DNA from: an uncultured Veillonellaceae bacterium
Lineage (GTDB): Bacteria; Bacillota; Negativicutes; Selenomonadales; Selenomonadaceae
Assembly (NCBI GenBank): GCA_900315615.1
Contig: OMZT01000095.1
Location: forward strand, 1-35,982
Direction: 5' to 3'
DNA: 35,982 nucleotides
Position 1 is the first letter of the stretch; each line of letters opens with the position of its first letter. Of this stretch, positions 24,273 to 33,300 are shown one piece after another. A program made the position numbers and the translations under genes. Under the pieces are notes generated by a model. That model saw only the letters and a list, made by a program, of their open reading frames with translations. It was not told the DNA's origin and made no database searches.

Positions 24273-25220
24273 ATGAAGAGATTCCGTACGGTATTTATGG
24301 GGACACCTGATTTTGCAGTCCCATGCCTTGAGAAATTGATAGAAACGGTTAATGTCGTTGGTGTCGTGACGCAGCCAGACAAGCCGAAAGGCCGTGGTAG
24401 GAAGATGACGCCACCGCCTGTTAAGGTATGTGCATTAGAGCATGGCATAGATGTGCTGCAGCCGCGTAGGGTCAAAGATCCCGAGGCAGTACAGGCGATA
24501 AGTGGCATGAATCCTGAGCTCATCATAGTCGTTGCATTTGGACAGATATTATCCCAAGAAATACTTGATATACCTGAATATGGTTGTATAAACGTACATG
24601 CTTCACTGCTTCCAGAATATCGCGGAGCAGCTCCTATGCAGTGGTGCATTGTCAATGGTGAAGCTAAGACAGGAGTCACGACGATGCAGATGGATGCCGG
24701 TCTCGATACAGGTGATATGCTATTGCAGTCATCCATCGACATAGATTCCGATATAACATATGCGGGACTTTCAGAAAAGCTTAGTGCCGTAGGTGCCAAG
24801 CTTTTGATTAAGACATTGAAAGAGCTTGATGCGGGGACATTAAAGCCAGTGAAGCAGGATAACGATAAATCAAGCTATGCACCACTGCTCACGCGTGATA
24901 CGGGGAAGATCGACTGGAACCGTCCATCTACTTTCATACATAATCTTGTTCGCGGTCTTGATCCATGGCCAGGAGCATATTCGGAGCTTGACGGACATGT
25001 TATAAAGATATGGAGAACACGTACGGTTGAAGGTACAGCAAACGTAGCTCCAGGGACTGTCACAGAGTGTGGGAAAAAGTATATTCGAGTCGCGACTGGT
25101 GATGGTCTCATAGATATACTTGAACTGCAGTCACCAGGAAAAAAACGTATGCGCGCTGTTGACTTTATTAATGGTCATGGTATTGCACTTCCAGCAAGAT
25201 TTGGAGTGGATGAGATATGA
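24273..25220 (+). CDS. fmt: Methionyl-tRNA formyltransferase
   Basis: Formylates the initiator Met-tRNA with 10-formyltetrahydrofolate. 315 aa. VFMGTPDFAVPCLEKL opens the N-terminal Rossmann domain. The folate-site signature NVHASLLPEYRGAAP lies near residue 108, with D-x-GLDTGDML following near 140. The C-terminal tRNA-binding barrel covers about 205-315. The ATG at 24273 follows GGGGGTG; a TTG one codon earlier is less likely. The stop overlaps the next start in an ATGA arrangement. Confidence 0.97.
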   Translation: MKRFRTVFMGTPDFAVPCLEKLIETVNVVGVVTQPDKPKGRGRKMTPPPVKVCALEHGIDVLQPRRVKDPEAVQAISGMNPELIIVVAFGQILSQEILDIPEYGCINVHASLLPEYRGAAPMQWCIVNGEAKTGVTTMQMDAGLDTGDMLLQSSIDIDSDITYAGLSEKLSAVGAKLLIKTLKELDAGTLKPVKQDNDKSSYAPLLTRDTGKIDWNRPSTFIHNLVRGLDPWPGAYSELDGHVIKIWRTRTVEGTANVAPGTVTECGKKYIRVATGDGLIDILELQSPGKKRMRAVDFINGHGIALPARFGVDEI

Positions 25221-26065
25221 GTCAACATGCATATACAGGCCGGCCAAGGAAAAGGCTGTTTGTCGTCTTGATTATGGCGAGCTATATTCTTATGGCGTTC
25301 ATTGCTTGGGCTGTATGGCGTGTAAGCTACCTGGGGTTACTGGAGATATCTTCTTATTTACCAGCAATACTCGGTGTGATATTTACCGTTCTTATCTTCC
25401 TTACGGGGTTTGGAATATTGTCAATGATAGGTGCGGCTATGGGACTACCAGTGCTTCATGTATTCCAGCGGCAGACATACGCCCTCATCAATCTGCTATT
25501 TCCGGTTGCAGTGGCTATTGGAAAAATATTTGGCATTAAGCGTAGGCGTATAGAGGGATCATTTATTGCGGTCAGCAACCGTATCATACAGAATCATGGT
25601 ATCAAGGTACCTGCAGATCGTTTGTTGATGGTGACACCGCATTGCCTTCAGCTTGCGACATGTCCGCATAAGATCACGCGCGACCCATATAATTGTCATC
25701 GCTGTAGGGGCTGCAACGTCGGTGATCTTGTTGCATTGGCTGAGGAGACAGGATGCCATTTTTTCGTTGTTACAGGCGGGACTTTGGCAAGGCAGACGGT
25801 AAAGAAGATCCGCCCACAAGCGGTTCTCGCCATTGCGTGCGAGCGCGACCTTGCGAGTGGCATACAAGATGTTTATCCTATACCAGCGGCTGGTGTATTG
25901 AACATGCGTCCGAACGGTCCATGCTATAATACAAGAGTTGATATGGAGCTCGTAAGAAAGACGGTAAAGGAAATGATAATACCTGGCACAGAGAAACCTC
26001 GTCAGCCGCGTTTTATGAACGGTAAGCCTGTCCCAAGGAAAGATCATGACGATAAGGAAGAGTGA
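25217..26065 (+). CDS. DUF116 membrane protein
   Basis: 282 aa, function unknown in the family. Two N-terminal hydrophobic segments (about 13-35 and 47-75) and a further one near 88-105 precede a cytoplasmic cysteine-rich DUF116 domain. C143, C149, C160, C163 and C166 lie in a C-x6-C / C-x2-C-x2-C arrangement, with later C180, C208 and C236. This suggests a metal or Fe-S centre. AIACERDL near 206 and VLNMRPNGPCYNT near 227 are family segments. It overlaps fmt by four bases and precedes rsmB by six, a neighbourhood that recurs in Firmicutes. Context suggests a link to translation or RNA modification, unproven. Confidence 0.9.
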   Translation: MSQHAYTGRPRKRLFVVLIMASYILMAFIAWAVWRVSYLGLLEISSYLPAILGVIFTVLIFLTGFGILSMIGAAMGLPVLHVFQRQTYALINLLFPVAVAIGKIFGIKRRRIEGSFIAVSNRIIQNHGIKVPADRLLMVTPHCLQLATCPHKITRDPYNCHRCRGCNVGDLVALAEETGCHFFVVTGGTLARQTVKKIRPQAVLAIACERDLASGIQDVYPIPAAGVLNMRPNGPCYNTRVDMELVRKTVKEMIIPGTEKPRQPRFMNGKPVPRKDHDDKEE

Positions 26066-26071
26066 ATAGAT

Positions 26072-27406
26072 TTGAAGAAGGATATGGCGCGCCGTGCAGC
26101 TCTTGACACACTAATGGAAATAAATAACCATGGAGCATACGCTAATATTGCGCTTTCACGTGTGTTGTCAAAGAGAGAGCTATCAGATGCAGATCGAAGA
26201 TTCGCAACTGAGCTTGTATATGGTACGGTTAAAGCTGGCAAAACGATAGACTGGATGCTTGAGCGCTATATGAAAAAGCCGTTATCCAAATCAAAGGCAC
26301 CGATACGCGATATCCTCAGGCTAGGTATGTACCAGCTGAAGTATATGGATAAGGTGCCAGAATCGGCTGCGTGCAATGAGTCTGTCAATCTTGCGAAGAG
26401 ATACGGCAAAGCGTCTGCGGGATTCGTGAATGCGGTGCTGCGTTCTGCCGTGCGCGAGCCAGATAGGACTACCTTTCCCGACAAGGATGACGACCCTGTA
26501 CAGTATCTGGCACTTTCAAGTATGCATCCATCATGGCTTACAAAGCATTGGATAAAGCAGTTTGGATATGAGTCTGCTGAGAAGCTATGCCGATTTGATA
26601 ACGCCCCCGCTATCCTTTCGCTGCGTACGAATACGTTGAGGTGCAGTCGTGAAGAACTTATAGATGCGCTTGAGGAATCCGGGGCACATGCTGAGCTGTC
26701 CAGACTTGTTCCAGAGGGTGTTTTGGTGAAGTCTCATACGGGACTTGCTGGGCTTACTCCGTTGCAAGATGGAAGGGCACAGGTACAGGATGAGAGCTCT
26801 ATGATGGTGGCTCATGTTCTCGATCCACATCCTGGTGAGTTCGTGATAGATGCATGTAGTGCTCCGGGAGGTAAAACGACTCATATCGCGCAGATGATGA
26901 ACGATAGTGGTAGAATCGCGGCCTTTGATATTTACGAGCATAAGATAAAGCGCATCGAAGAAAATGCAGCAAGGCTGGGTATTCACTCAATAGAAGCGGC
27001 ATTGCTTGACGCGCGTATGATTGGTACGGAATATGAGGGCATGGCAGATAGAGTGTTGCTTGATGTACCATGTTCGGGTCTTGGAGTGCTTAGAAGACGT
27101 CCAGACGCGAGATGGCGCAAGACAGAGGAGAGCATCGCTATGCTTCCTGCACTGCAACGCGAAATCCTTGATAGTGGTGCGAGAGCGGTGAAGCCAGGCG
27201 GCATCCTTGTGTATAGTACCTGCACCATCGAGCCTGCCGAAAATGAAAGAATGGTACAGTCATTTCTGAATGATCATCCCGAATACAAATTGGAGAGTGC
27301 GGGTGCTCTTTTGCCTGTCCCTCGTAATACGGATATGGTACAGCTTTTGCCACAAATAGATGGTACAGACGGATTTTTCATAGCACGTATGCGTAGACAG
27401 AGGTAA
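26072..27406 (+). CDS. rsmB: 16S rRNA (cytosine-967-C5)-methyltransferase
   Basis: Methylates C967 of 16S rRNA with SAM. 444 aa, standard length. The N-terminal NusB-like domain covers about 1-130 (RFATELVYGTVK near 43). The Rossmann methyltransferase domain follows, with SAM motif DACSAPGGKTTH near 265, DVPCSGLG with C334 (release Cys), and STCTIEPAENE with the nucleophile C384. The start is TTG at 26072, eleven bases after AAGGAAG. The ATG four codons later has a ribosome site only two bases away, so TTG is preferred. Confidence 0.96.
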   Translation: MKKDMARRAALDTLMEINNHGAYANIALSRVLSKRELSDADRRFATELVYGTVKAGKTIDWMLERYMKKPLSKSKAPIRDILRLGMYQLKYMDKVPESAACNESVNLAKRYGKASAGFVNAVLRSAVREPDRTTFPDKDDDPVQYLALSSMHPSWLTKHWIKQFGYESAEKLCRFDNAPAILSLRTNTLRCSREELIDALEESGAHAELSRLVPEGVLVKSHTGLAGLTPLQDGRAQVQDESSMMVAHVLDPHPGEFVIDACSAPGGKTTHIAQMMNDSGRIAAFDIYEHKIKRIEENAARLGIHSIEAALLDARMIGTEYEGMADRVLLDVPCSGLGVLRRRPDARWRKTEESIAMLPALQREILDSGARAVKPGGILVYSTCTIEPAENERMVQSFLNDHPEYKLESAGALLPVPRNTDMVQLLPQIDGTDGFFIARMRRQR

Positions 27407-27410
27407 TCTT

Positions 27411-28466
27411 ATGGAAGGACTTAAAAAGAAGAATCTCCTGGGTATGGATGTAGATGAATTTCTATCAGAGCTTCAGCCGTATGGGATAAAAAAATTTCGT
27501 GCAAGGCAGATAGCCGAATGGATATATCAGAAGGGTGTACATGATTTTTCTGATATGACCAATCTACCAAAGGCACTACGTGGTGAACTTGATGATAGAT
27601 ATGTGCTCACTCCAGTTACAGAAGCCAAGAAATTGGAATCATCGGACGGGCATACGACAAAATTCCTGTTTTGCTTTGAAGATGGAACGTCAGTAGAGAC
27701 GGTGCTTATGCGCCAGCCGTATGGTAATAGCATATGCGTATCAACACAGGCTGGATGTAATATGGGATGCGCTTTTTGTGCGTCCACACTTCATGGCTCT
27801 ACCAGAGATCTCAGTACAGGCGAAATCATTGCGCAGGCATTGGCAGTGAACGATTATCTTAGAGCTGAAGGCGGAAGGGTGGATCATATTGTTGTAATGG
27901 GTTCAGGGGAACCAATGCTGAATTATGATAACGTGATTCATTTTCTACATATCGCACATGAAGAGTACGCTCTCGGTATCAGCTATAGGAATATGACGGT
28001 ATCTACATCAGGAATCATACCAGGCATCCATAGGCTGGCTGAGGAGAATATACCGATCACGCTTTCTATATCATTGCACGCACCTGAGGATGAGCTTCGC
28101 TCTGAACTCATGCCGGTAAATCGTAAATATCCGCTTCCGGAGCTGATACGTGCTGGCAAAGCATATGGCGACAAAACGAAAAGACGTGTCACATATGAAT
28201 ATATCTTGATAGATGAAGTCAATGATACACCCCGTCATGCTGCAGAGCTCGCAGAGCTTCTCAGAGGACAGCTGGCAAGTGTCAACCTGATTCCGATAAA
28301 TCCTGTAACTGAACGTGATTTCAGGCGTCCATCGACGGATCGTATAGAAGCATTTCGCCGCGCACTTGAGGACAGCCATATATCGGTGACGGTACGCAAG
28401 GAGATGGGGGCGGATATCAATGCAGCGTGTGGACAATTGCGCAATCGCTACTTGGAGAGGGCTTGA
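27411..28466 (+). CDS. rlmN: 23S rRNA A2503 / tRNA A37 C2-methyltransferase
   Basis: Radical SAM enzyme that methylates C2 of adenosine in 23S rRNA and some tRNAs. 351 aa. The radical SAM cluster motif is C116-x3-C120-x2-C123 (CNMGCAFC). The family continues with GSGEPMLNYDNV near 168 and LSISLHAP near 220. The C-terminal NAACGQLR (C341) supplies the methyl-carrying Cys. It begins four bases after rsmB and is the last gene driven clearly by the def promoter; a new promoter follows at 28531. Confidence 0.97.
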   Translation: MEGLKKKNLLGMDVDEFLSELQPYGIKKFRARQIAEWIYQKGVHDFSDMTNLPKALRGELDDRYVLTPVTEAKKLESSDGHTTKFLFCFEDGTSVETVLMRQPYGNSICVSTQAGCNMGCAFCASTLHGSTRDLSTGEIIAQALAVNDYLRAEGGRVDHIVVMGSGEPMLNYDNVIHFLHIAHEEYALGISYRNMTVSTSGIIPGIHRLAEENIPITLSISLHAPEDELRSELMPVNRKYPLPELIRAGKAYGDKTKRRVTYEYILIDEVNDTPRHAAELAELLRGQLASVNLIPINPVTERDFRRPSTDRIEAFRRALEDSHISVTVRKEMGADINAACGQLRNRYLERA

Positions 28467-28530
28467 TTGGATGGCGTGTTTTTGTCATAAGTAGGCCGCG
28501 CCTCATTGTGCTATCTTAACACTTTTTTTC

Positions 28531-28559
28531 TTGTATGATTGGCTTTTAAGTCCTATAAT
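28531..28559 (+). promoter_or_regulatory. Promoter of the FHA/PP2C/SEDS/PBP operon
   Basis: TTGTAT (28531-28536), a 17-base spacer, then a consensus TATAAT (28554-28559), 30 bases before the start. Only a weak hairpin precedes it, so read-through from rlmN is possible. Confidence 0.75.
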
Positions 28560-28588
28560 GTAAAAGACATCATCAAGGGGGCACGACT

Positions 28589-29404
28589 ATGGGCTTTGCG
28601 AGTATAGAGTCTTTTCTAGAAAATCATATAGAAGGTTTTTTCAACAAAAAATTCGATAGCGATTTGGAGTTTCCAGAGATCGAAAAAAAACTTCAAAGGG
28701 AAATCGAACGTTGCAGAAGTAAGGTAAGGCGTGGCGGCATTCCGAATATATACGATGTATATATGTCTGAAAGTGATTATAGACGCATGCCTATTGCACG
28801 CATAACCGAAGAACTGCGTGTATACATTGCAAGGCAGGTCATCCTGCTTGGAACGGTCATGGATGGAACGCTCATGGTAAGGCTGCATGCAGATGCAAAT
28901 CTGTCACGTGGTGTATGCCGTACTGAGAACGCTAAAGAGTATGGAGATGGTATGGATAGCGATGATAACGTCGCAGATGCCACGATAGTACGCCTTCCAG
29001 GGAAGTTTTCTGATGGTGCAGTATTGGGCATGAACGAGGGTGGCATATCTGATACTGTAGTGCTGAAAAATGATAACCTTTCGTCGAGACATGCGCCAGT
29101 AAAGCATGATATAGCTGTGCTTCGCGTCATCGATGGCCCTGATAAAGGAGCTGTGCTCGATCTTGGAGAAATGCAGGCAAGCATAGGCAGGAGAGAGCAG
29201 AATGATCTCATACTGACAGACCCCAGAGCGTCACGGTTGCATTCATGTATCGCCTATGAGCGACACCGTCATGTTTTATATGATGCTGGAAGCCTGAATG
29301 GTACATATCTTAATGGTGAGAAGATAGATGGGGCAGCAGTGCTGTCACCAGATGACGAGATAGGCATCGGGGGTACTTTGCTTGTTTATGAGGTGGAGTC
29401 ATGA
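28589..29404 (+). CDS. FhaA-like protein: DUF3662 N-domain plus FHA domain
   Basis: 271 aa, no membrane segment. Residues 1-105 match the FhaA N-terminal (DUF3662) layout: an initial FLENHIEGFFNKKF, then FPEIEKKLQREIE, then VYMSESDY. A variable linker follows (about 106-175) with two Thr-containing motifs, DATIVRL (130-136) and DTVVLK (155-160). The C-terminal FHA domain (about 176-271) has SIGRREQND, DPRASRLHS and SLNGTYLNG, so the phosphothreonine-binding Arg, Ser and Asn are present. In actinobacteria FhaA links PknB to control of MviN/peptidoglycan synthesis. The same gene order here suggests a similar adaptor role, by inference. The gene overlaps the next in an ATGA. Confidence 0.9.
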   Translation: MGFASIESFLENHIEGFFNKKFDSDLEFPEIEKKLQREIERCRSKVRRGGIPNIYDVYMSESDYRRMPIARITEELRVYIARQVILLGTVMDGTLMVRLHADANLSRGVCRTENAKEYGDGMDSDDNVADATIVRLPGKFSDGAVLGMNEGGISDTVVLKNDNLSSRHAPVKHDIAVLRVIDGPDKGAVLDLGEMQASIGRREQNDLILTDPRASRLHSCIAYERHRHVLYDAGSLNGTYLNGEKIDGAAVLSPDDEIGIGGTLLVYEVES

Positions 29405-29847
29405 CGGGATCGATCATCATACGCGCTTTAGGCGTGGTACTACAGTATGGTGTGCTGCTTTTCTTGTTCCTTTTCGTTGCTGGGACTTCAAAGAAGCTAT
29501 TCACTGATATGAAACGCGAAAAGAAGAGCCTTGCTGCATCGGAGACTGGCATCGGAGAGGCAGTGCTTGAGGTCGTAAAAGGTGATGACGAGCTTTTAGG
29601 CAGACGATTCGCATTTACGGATGAGATATCGATAGGGCGTGGAACTGAGAATGATATCGTGATCTCAGATAACTTCGTTTCACATCATCATGCGGTGATA
29701 TTTAGAACCGGTGGACAGTTCGTTATCGAAGATCTTGGGAGCGTTAATCCGACGCTGGTAAATGGCCAGACAGTACATGGGCGTAGGATGTTGAAGCCAG
29801 GCGATATGATACAGGTCGGAATGGCCGTGCTGAAGTTTGCGAGGTGA
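29401..29847 (+). CDS. FhaB-like membrane-anchored FHA protein
   Basis: 148 aa. One N-terminal transmembrane helix (about 8-27), a basic linker, then an FHA domain (about 48-148) facing the cytoplasm. ISIGRGTENDIVISD keeps the phospho-Thr-binding Arg. The next two motifs are unusual: SHHHA instead of SRxHA, and SVNPTLVNG instead of SxNGTxVNG. The gene overlaps FhaA by four bases. Position and build match actinobacterial FhaB/FipA, a PknB substrate tied to cell division and SEDS proteins. Confidence 0.9.
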   Translation: MTGSIIIRALGVVLQYGVLLFLFLFVAGTSKKLFTDMKREKKSLAASETGIGEAVLEVVKGDDELLGRRFAFTDEISIGRGTENDIVISDNFVSHHHAVIFRTGGQFVIEDLGSVNPTLVNGQTVHGRRMLKPGDMIQVGMAVLKFAR

Positions 29848-29852
29848 GGCAC

Positions 29853-30563
29853 ATGATAAAGGCTGCGATGAAAACGGATATTGGGCTTGTGCGCAGCAAT
29901 AACGAGGACTGCGTGTGCTCTCCTGCTGATGGCGTATTTATAGTAGCTGATGGTATGGGCGGTCCGGCGGCTGGTGAAGTAGCAAGTAGAATTGCGGCAG
30001 AGTCTGCTTTAGATGTGCTTAAAAAAGAACCTGTAAGCATTGACGCGTTAAATGATATATTTACCAGTGCCAATGAACGTATACTTGAATATGCCGGTGA
30101 GCATACAGAGTGCAATGGCATGGGAACAACTATGACAGTACTTGCCGTATTACAGGATAACAGGTACCTTTGGGCACATGTAGGCGATAGCCGCATATAC
30201 AGGTTGCACGCGGGAGAGCTGAGTCAGGTTACACGCGACGACTCATATGTTGAGGAATTGGTCGAGAAGGGTGAGATAACGCACGAGGAGGCGCGCAACC
30301 ATCCAAGGAAAAATATGCTGACCCGTGCGGTAGGTGTGGAAAAGTCGCTTAAGGCAGAAAGCTCGTCTAGCGAGTATGAGGCTGGAGATATTTTCCTGCT
30401 TTCAAGTGATGGGCTTACTAATATGGTTACAGATGATGATATACAGGATATATTGTCAGACGATAGCACACCTGATGAGAAGGTTGACCGCCTGATAAAG
30501 ATGGCACTTGATGCGGGTGGGCGTGATAATATATCCGTTATCGTGGTGGATACAGATGCGTAA
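29853..30563 (+). CDS. PP2C family Ser/Thr protein phosphatase (PrpC/Stp/PstP-like)
   Basis: Cytoplasmic Mn/Mg-dependent phosphatase that reverses PknB phosphorylation. 236 aa from ATG 29853, with GAGG eight bases upstream; a GTG at 29844 overlaps the fhaB-like stop and is less likely. Metal and phosphate motifs are RSNNEDC (about 14-20), VADGMGG (about 32-38), GTTMTV near 91, GDSRIYRL near 112, LSSDGLTN near 181 and GRDNISVIV near 222. There is no C-terminal membrane segment, unlike mycobacterial PstP, so it resembles the soluble PrpC/Stp type. The SEDS gene start overlaps its last eight bases. Confidence 0.95.
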   Translation: MIKAAMKTDIGLVRSNNEDCVCSPADGVFIVADGMGGPAAGEVASRIAAESALDVLKKEPVSIDALNDIFTSANERILEYAGEHTECNGMGTTMTVLAVLQDNRYLWAHVGDSRIYRLHAGELSQVTRDDSYVEELVEKGEITHEEARNHPRKNMLTRAVGVEKSLKAESSSSEYEAGDIFLLSSDGLTNMVTDDDIQDILSDDSTPDEKVDRLIKMALDAGGRDNISVIVVDTDA

Positions 30564-31821
30564 TATATTCTTACTATTAGTAGCGGCACTAGGTGCTCTT
30601 TTCGTGGGGAATGGTACGTTTCATTCGTTCGTGCTCCAAAAAGAAACGCAGGTATTCCTGTGGCTCATAATAGCAGCATCCGTCATCGCAGCTGCAGATA
30701 TATTCCTCAGGAGGAAGCATTTTCGTGATTTGCCATTTCAGATGGCCGTGTTCTTATCAGTTGTTGGTATAATCATGATTTCCAGGCTTAAAGCGGCACT
30801 TTTCGTGCCTCAGCTAAGATGGCTCGCTATCGGCGTATGTGTGTTCGTGCTCACGGTCTGCTTCCGTAAGAAACTTTTTCGGATGTTGAGATATCAATAC
30901 ATATTAGGCATATTATGTATCATTGTACTTATGCTTCCGCTTATATTCGGGACGGAGATAGGTGGCAGTAGGAACTGGATCGTACTTGGACCGATAGAAG
31001 TTCAGCCATCTGAATTCGGCAAATTGCTTTTGATATTTTTTCTAGCATCATATCTATCAGAGCATAGACAGATGTTGTCGCTTCCTAATAATAAATTTCT
31101 CATGATGAGATTCGCGCCAATCAGATTCATGGCACCGCTTTTAGCCATATGGGGAATGGCTATCCTGATGTTTGTCGCGGCAAGAGACCTCGGCTCGGCA
31201 TTATTATTCTTTGGTATAGCGGTTGCCATGACATATATGGCGTCCGGCAGTAAATCGTATACAGCGGTGGCTGTCATTGCGTTCATGCTTGCGGCCGTTC
31301 TGAGCTACCATCTGTTCGGCCACGTACGTGTAAGATTCGATATATGGCTTAATCCCTGGAGTGATCCTTCAGGGGAGGCCTATCAGATTGTCCAATCACT
31401 GTTCGCAATCGGCTCTGGAGGTATATGGGGCACTGGGCTCGGACATGGACAACCTGGACTTATACCAGAAGTTCATACAGATTTTATTTTTTCCGCTATT
31501 GGCGAGGAGCTGGGACTCCTGGGAATGATTCTCATCATGACGATCTATCTATTACTTTTCTGGTGTGGTATAAAAGCTGCACTACGTACCGCCGAAAGCT
31601 CACATGCACTACTTGCAGCTGGGGCATCGGTGATATTGCTACTGCAAGCCTTCATTATCATAGCAGGAGTGACAAAGTTCCTGCCGCTTACAGGAATCAC
31701 ACTGCCATTTGTCAGCTATGGTGGCAGTTCCATGGTTACATGCTATCTATTGCTCGGTATTATCACATCGATACCAGAGAGCAGCATAAAGAAACGTCAT
31801 AATTTGAAACAAAATGACTGA
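30556..31821 (+). CDS. SEDS family peptidoglycan polymerase (FtsW/RodA/SpoVE-like)
   Basis: Polytopic inner-membrane glycosyltransferase that polymerises lipid II, working with a class B PBP. 421 aa, about 10-11 helices. Signatures are VLGPIEVQPSEFGKLLLIFF near residue 148, the extracellular loop with GLGHGQPGLIPEVHTDFIFSAIGEELG near 295, and GITLPFVSYGGSS near 388. The ATG at 30556 lies inside the end of the phosphatase gene and has no strong ribosome site, so it is probably translated by coupling. The cognate PBP follows 14 bases later. By gene order it matches the actinobacterial RodA gene beside pbpA; a division (FtsW) role cannot be excluded. Confidence 0.94.
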   Translation: MRNIFLLLVAALGALFVGNGTFHSFVLQKETQVFLWLIIAASVIAAADIFLRRKHFRDLPFQMAVFLSVVGIIMISRLKAALFVPQLRWLAIGVCVFVLTVCFRKKLFRMLRYQYILGILCIIVLMLPLIFGTEIGGSRNWIVLGPIEVQPSEFGKLLLIFFLASYLSEHRQMLSLPNNKFLMMRFAPIRFMAPLLAIWGMAILMFVAARDLGSALLFFGIAVAMTYMASGSKSYTAVAVIAFMLAAVLSYHLFGHVRVRFDIWLNPWSDPSGEAYQIVQSLFAIGSGGIWGTGLGHGQPGLIPEVHTDFIFSAIGEELGLLGMILIMTIYLLLFWCGIKAALRTAESSHALLAAGASVILLLQAFIIIAGVTKFLPLTGITLPFVSYGGSSMVTCYLLLGIITSIPESSIKKRHNLKQND

Positions 31822-31835
31822 TCAAGGGGATTTTT

Positions 31836-33230
31836 ATGGAGAACCGTAAGCTGAAGAAGAATATACTTGCTGTTGCAGTGGTAATGGCGGTATTTTTCGT
31901 GGCGCTTATGCTTTATACATCGTATATATCTGTCATAGAGGCCGGTTCATTGGCAAAAAATCCTCTGAATCACCGTCAGGCTGCATACGATGAGAACATC
32001 ATGCGCGGATCCATTCTCGATGCGCATGGCAATGTGCTTGCTGAGGGCAAGGCCAGTGCAAGGAAATATCCATATGGGAAGGTCGCTGCGCCGGTAACCG
32101 GATATATTGGCAGTAAGCTGGGGGCATCCGGTGTAGAGAATTATGCGGGAGGAGACCTTTCGGGACATTCCCCAGAGCTATCGATGCTTGGGCCTATATC
32201 CCAGCTGTTCCAGTCGGAGCGCGGTGCAGACGTGAAGCTGACGATAGATATGCGCGTGCAGAAGGCTATATATGATGCGATGAAAGGACGTAAAGGATCC
32301 GCTGTTGTTTTAGATGCGCGTACCGGAGCTGTTATTGCTATGGTATCGCTTCCCTCATATGATCCTTCAAGCGTGGAGAAAAATTGGAGTCAGCTCTCAA
32401 ATGATAAAGACAGTCCTTTATTGAACAGAGCGATATCTGGACTCTATCCTCCTGGATCCACTATAAAGCCTTTGATTCTTGATGCGGCACTTCGCTCAAA
32501 CGCAGCCACACAGAATGAGACGTTCAAATGCACAGGCGCGCTTGACGTGGGAGATGGACATAGCATACGGGAAAGCCATGGTGCAGTACATGGCAAGGTA
32601 GATCTCAGGCATGCACTCATGGAGTCATGCAATGTGACATTCGGAACGCTTGCAATGAGGATGGAAGGCAAAGGACTATCTGAGGTATTCGATAGATTTG
32701 GATTTGGACGCGTAGCTGAGGGTGAGATTTCTGAGTCGACACAGCGCTTGCCGGATTTTGCTAAGCTTTCAAAGGGCGAGACGGCTCAGATCGGTATAGG
32801 GCAGGGAAGCTTGCTTGTAACGCCACTGCATATGGCACTGCTCGCATCTGCATTCGCAAATGATGGCAAGGTGATGAAGCCATACCTAATAGATGAGGTT
32901 ATTTTTCCAGGTGGAGCAACGATAAAGAAGGGCAGTCCATCAGAATGGTATACGGCAACAGACAGTGCGAGTGCAGCACTAGTTGAAAAATGGATGCGCG
33001 ATGTTGTCACAAATGGCACCGGCACGAGAGCTATCGTGAAGGGCGCCAATGTTGCCGGCAAGACAGGTACAGCAGAAAATTCATCTGGCGAAGACCACGC
33101 GTGGTTTATCGGCTCCGCTGATGTAGACGGCAGACGAATAGCGTTTGCCATCATCGTAGAAAATGGTGGCGGTGGCGGTCGTATGGCTGCTCCAATAGCA
33201 AAAGCCGCTATTGAAAGCATGATGCACTGA
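31836..33230 (+). CDS. Class B penicillin-binding protein (PbpA-like transpeptidase)
   Basis: Membrane-anchored DD-transpeptidase that crosslinks peptidoglycan made by the SEDS partner upstream. 464 aa, short for the class and near actinobacterial PbpA. A short cytoplasmic tail and TM helix (about 9-31) are followed by a reduced N-terminal dimer region beginning RGSILDAHGNVLAEG (57-71). The transpeptidase domain has S208-T-I-K211, S264-C-N266 and K409-T-G411, all intact. The ATG follows AAGGGG. No terminator separates it from the kinase gene, but a promoter-like sequence lies at 33232. Confidence 0.95.
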   Translation: MENRKLKKNILAVAVVMAVFFVALMLYTSYISVIEAGSLAKNPLNHRQAAYDENIMRGSILDAHGNVLAEGKASARKYPYGKVAAPVTGYIGSKLGASGVENYAGGDLSGHSPELSMLGPISQLFQSERGADVKLTIDMRVQKAIYDAMKGRKGSAVVLDARTGAVIAMVSLPSYDPSSVEKNWSQLSNDKDSPLLNRAISGLYPPGSTIKPLILDAALRSNAATQNETFKCTGALDVGDGHSIRESHGAVHGKVDLRHALMESCNVTFGTLAMRMEGKGLSEVFDRFGFGRVAEGEISESTQRLPDFAKLSKGETAQIGIGQGSLLVTPLHMALLASAFANDGKVMKPYLIDEVIFPGGATIKKGSPSEWYTATDSASAALVEKWMRDVVTNGTGTRAIVKGANVAGKTGTAENSSGEDHAWFIGSADVDGRRIAFAIIVENGGGGGRMAAPIAKAAIESMMH

Positions 33231-33231
33231 A

Positions 33232-33260
33232 TTGACTGATTGTATAAGATGGTATGATAT
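33232..33260 (+). promoter_or_regulatory. Possible internal promoter before pknB
   Basis: TTGACT (33232-33237), a 17-base spacer, then TGATAT (33255-33260), 40 bases before the kinase start. This is the only gap of 70 bases within this block. Confidence 0.5.
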
Positions 33261-33300
33261 GATAGAATGTAAGATATTGAGATAGACTGGAGGAGACAGC

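Noticed and set aside
28501-28530. Terminator after rlmN
   Set aside because: The T run at 28523-28529 is preceded by only a 3-bp stem with a mismatch; read-through into the FHA operon is likely.
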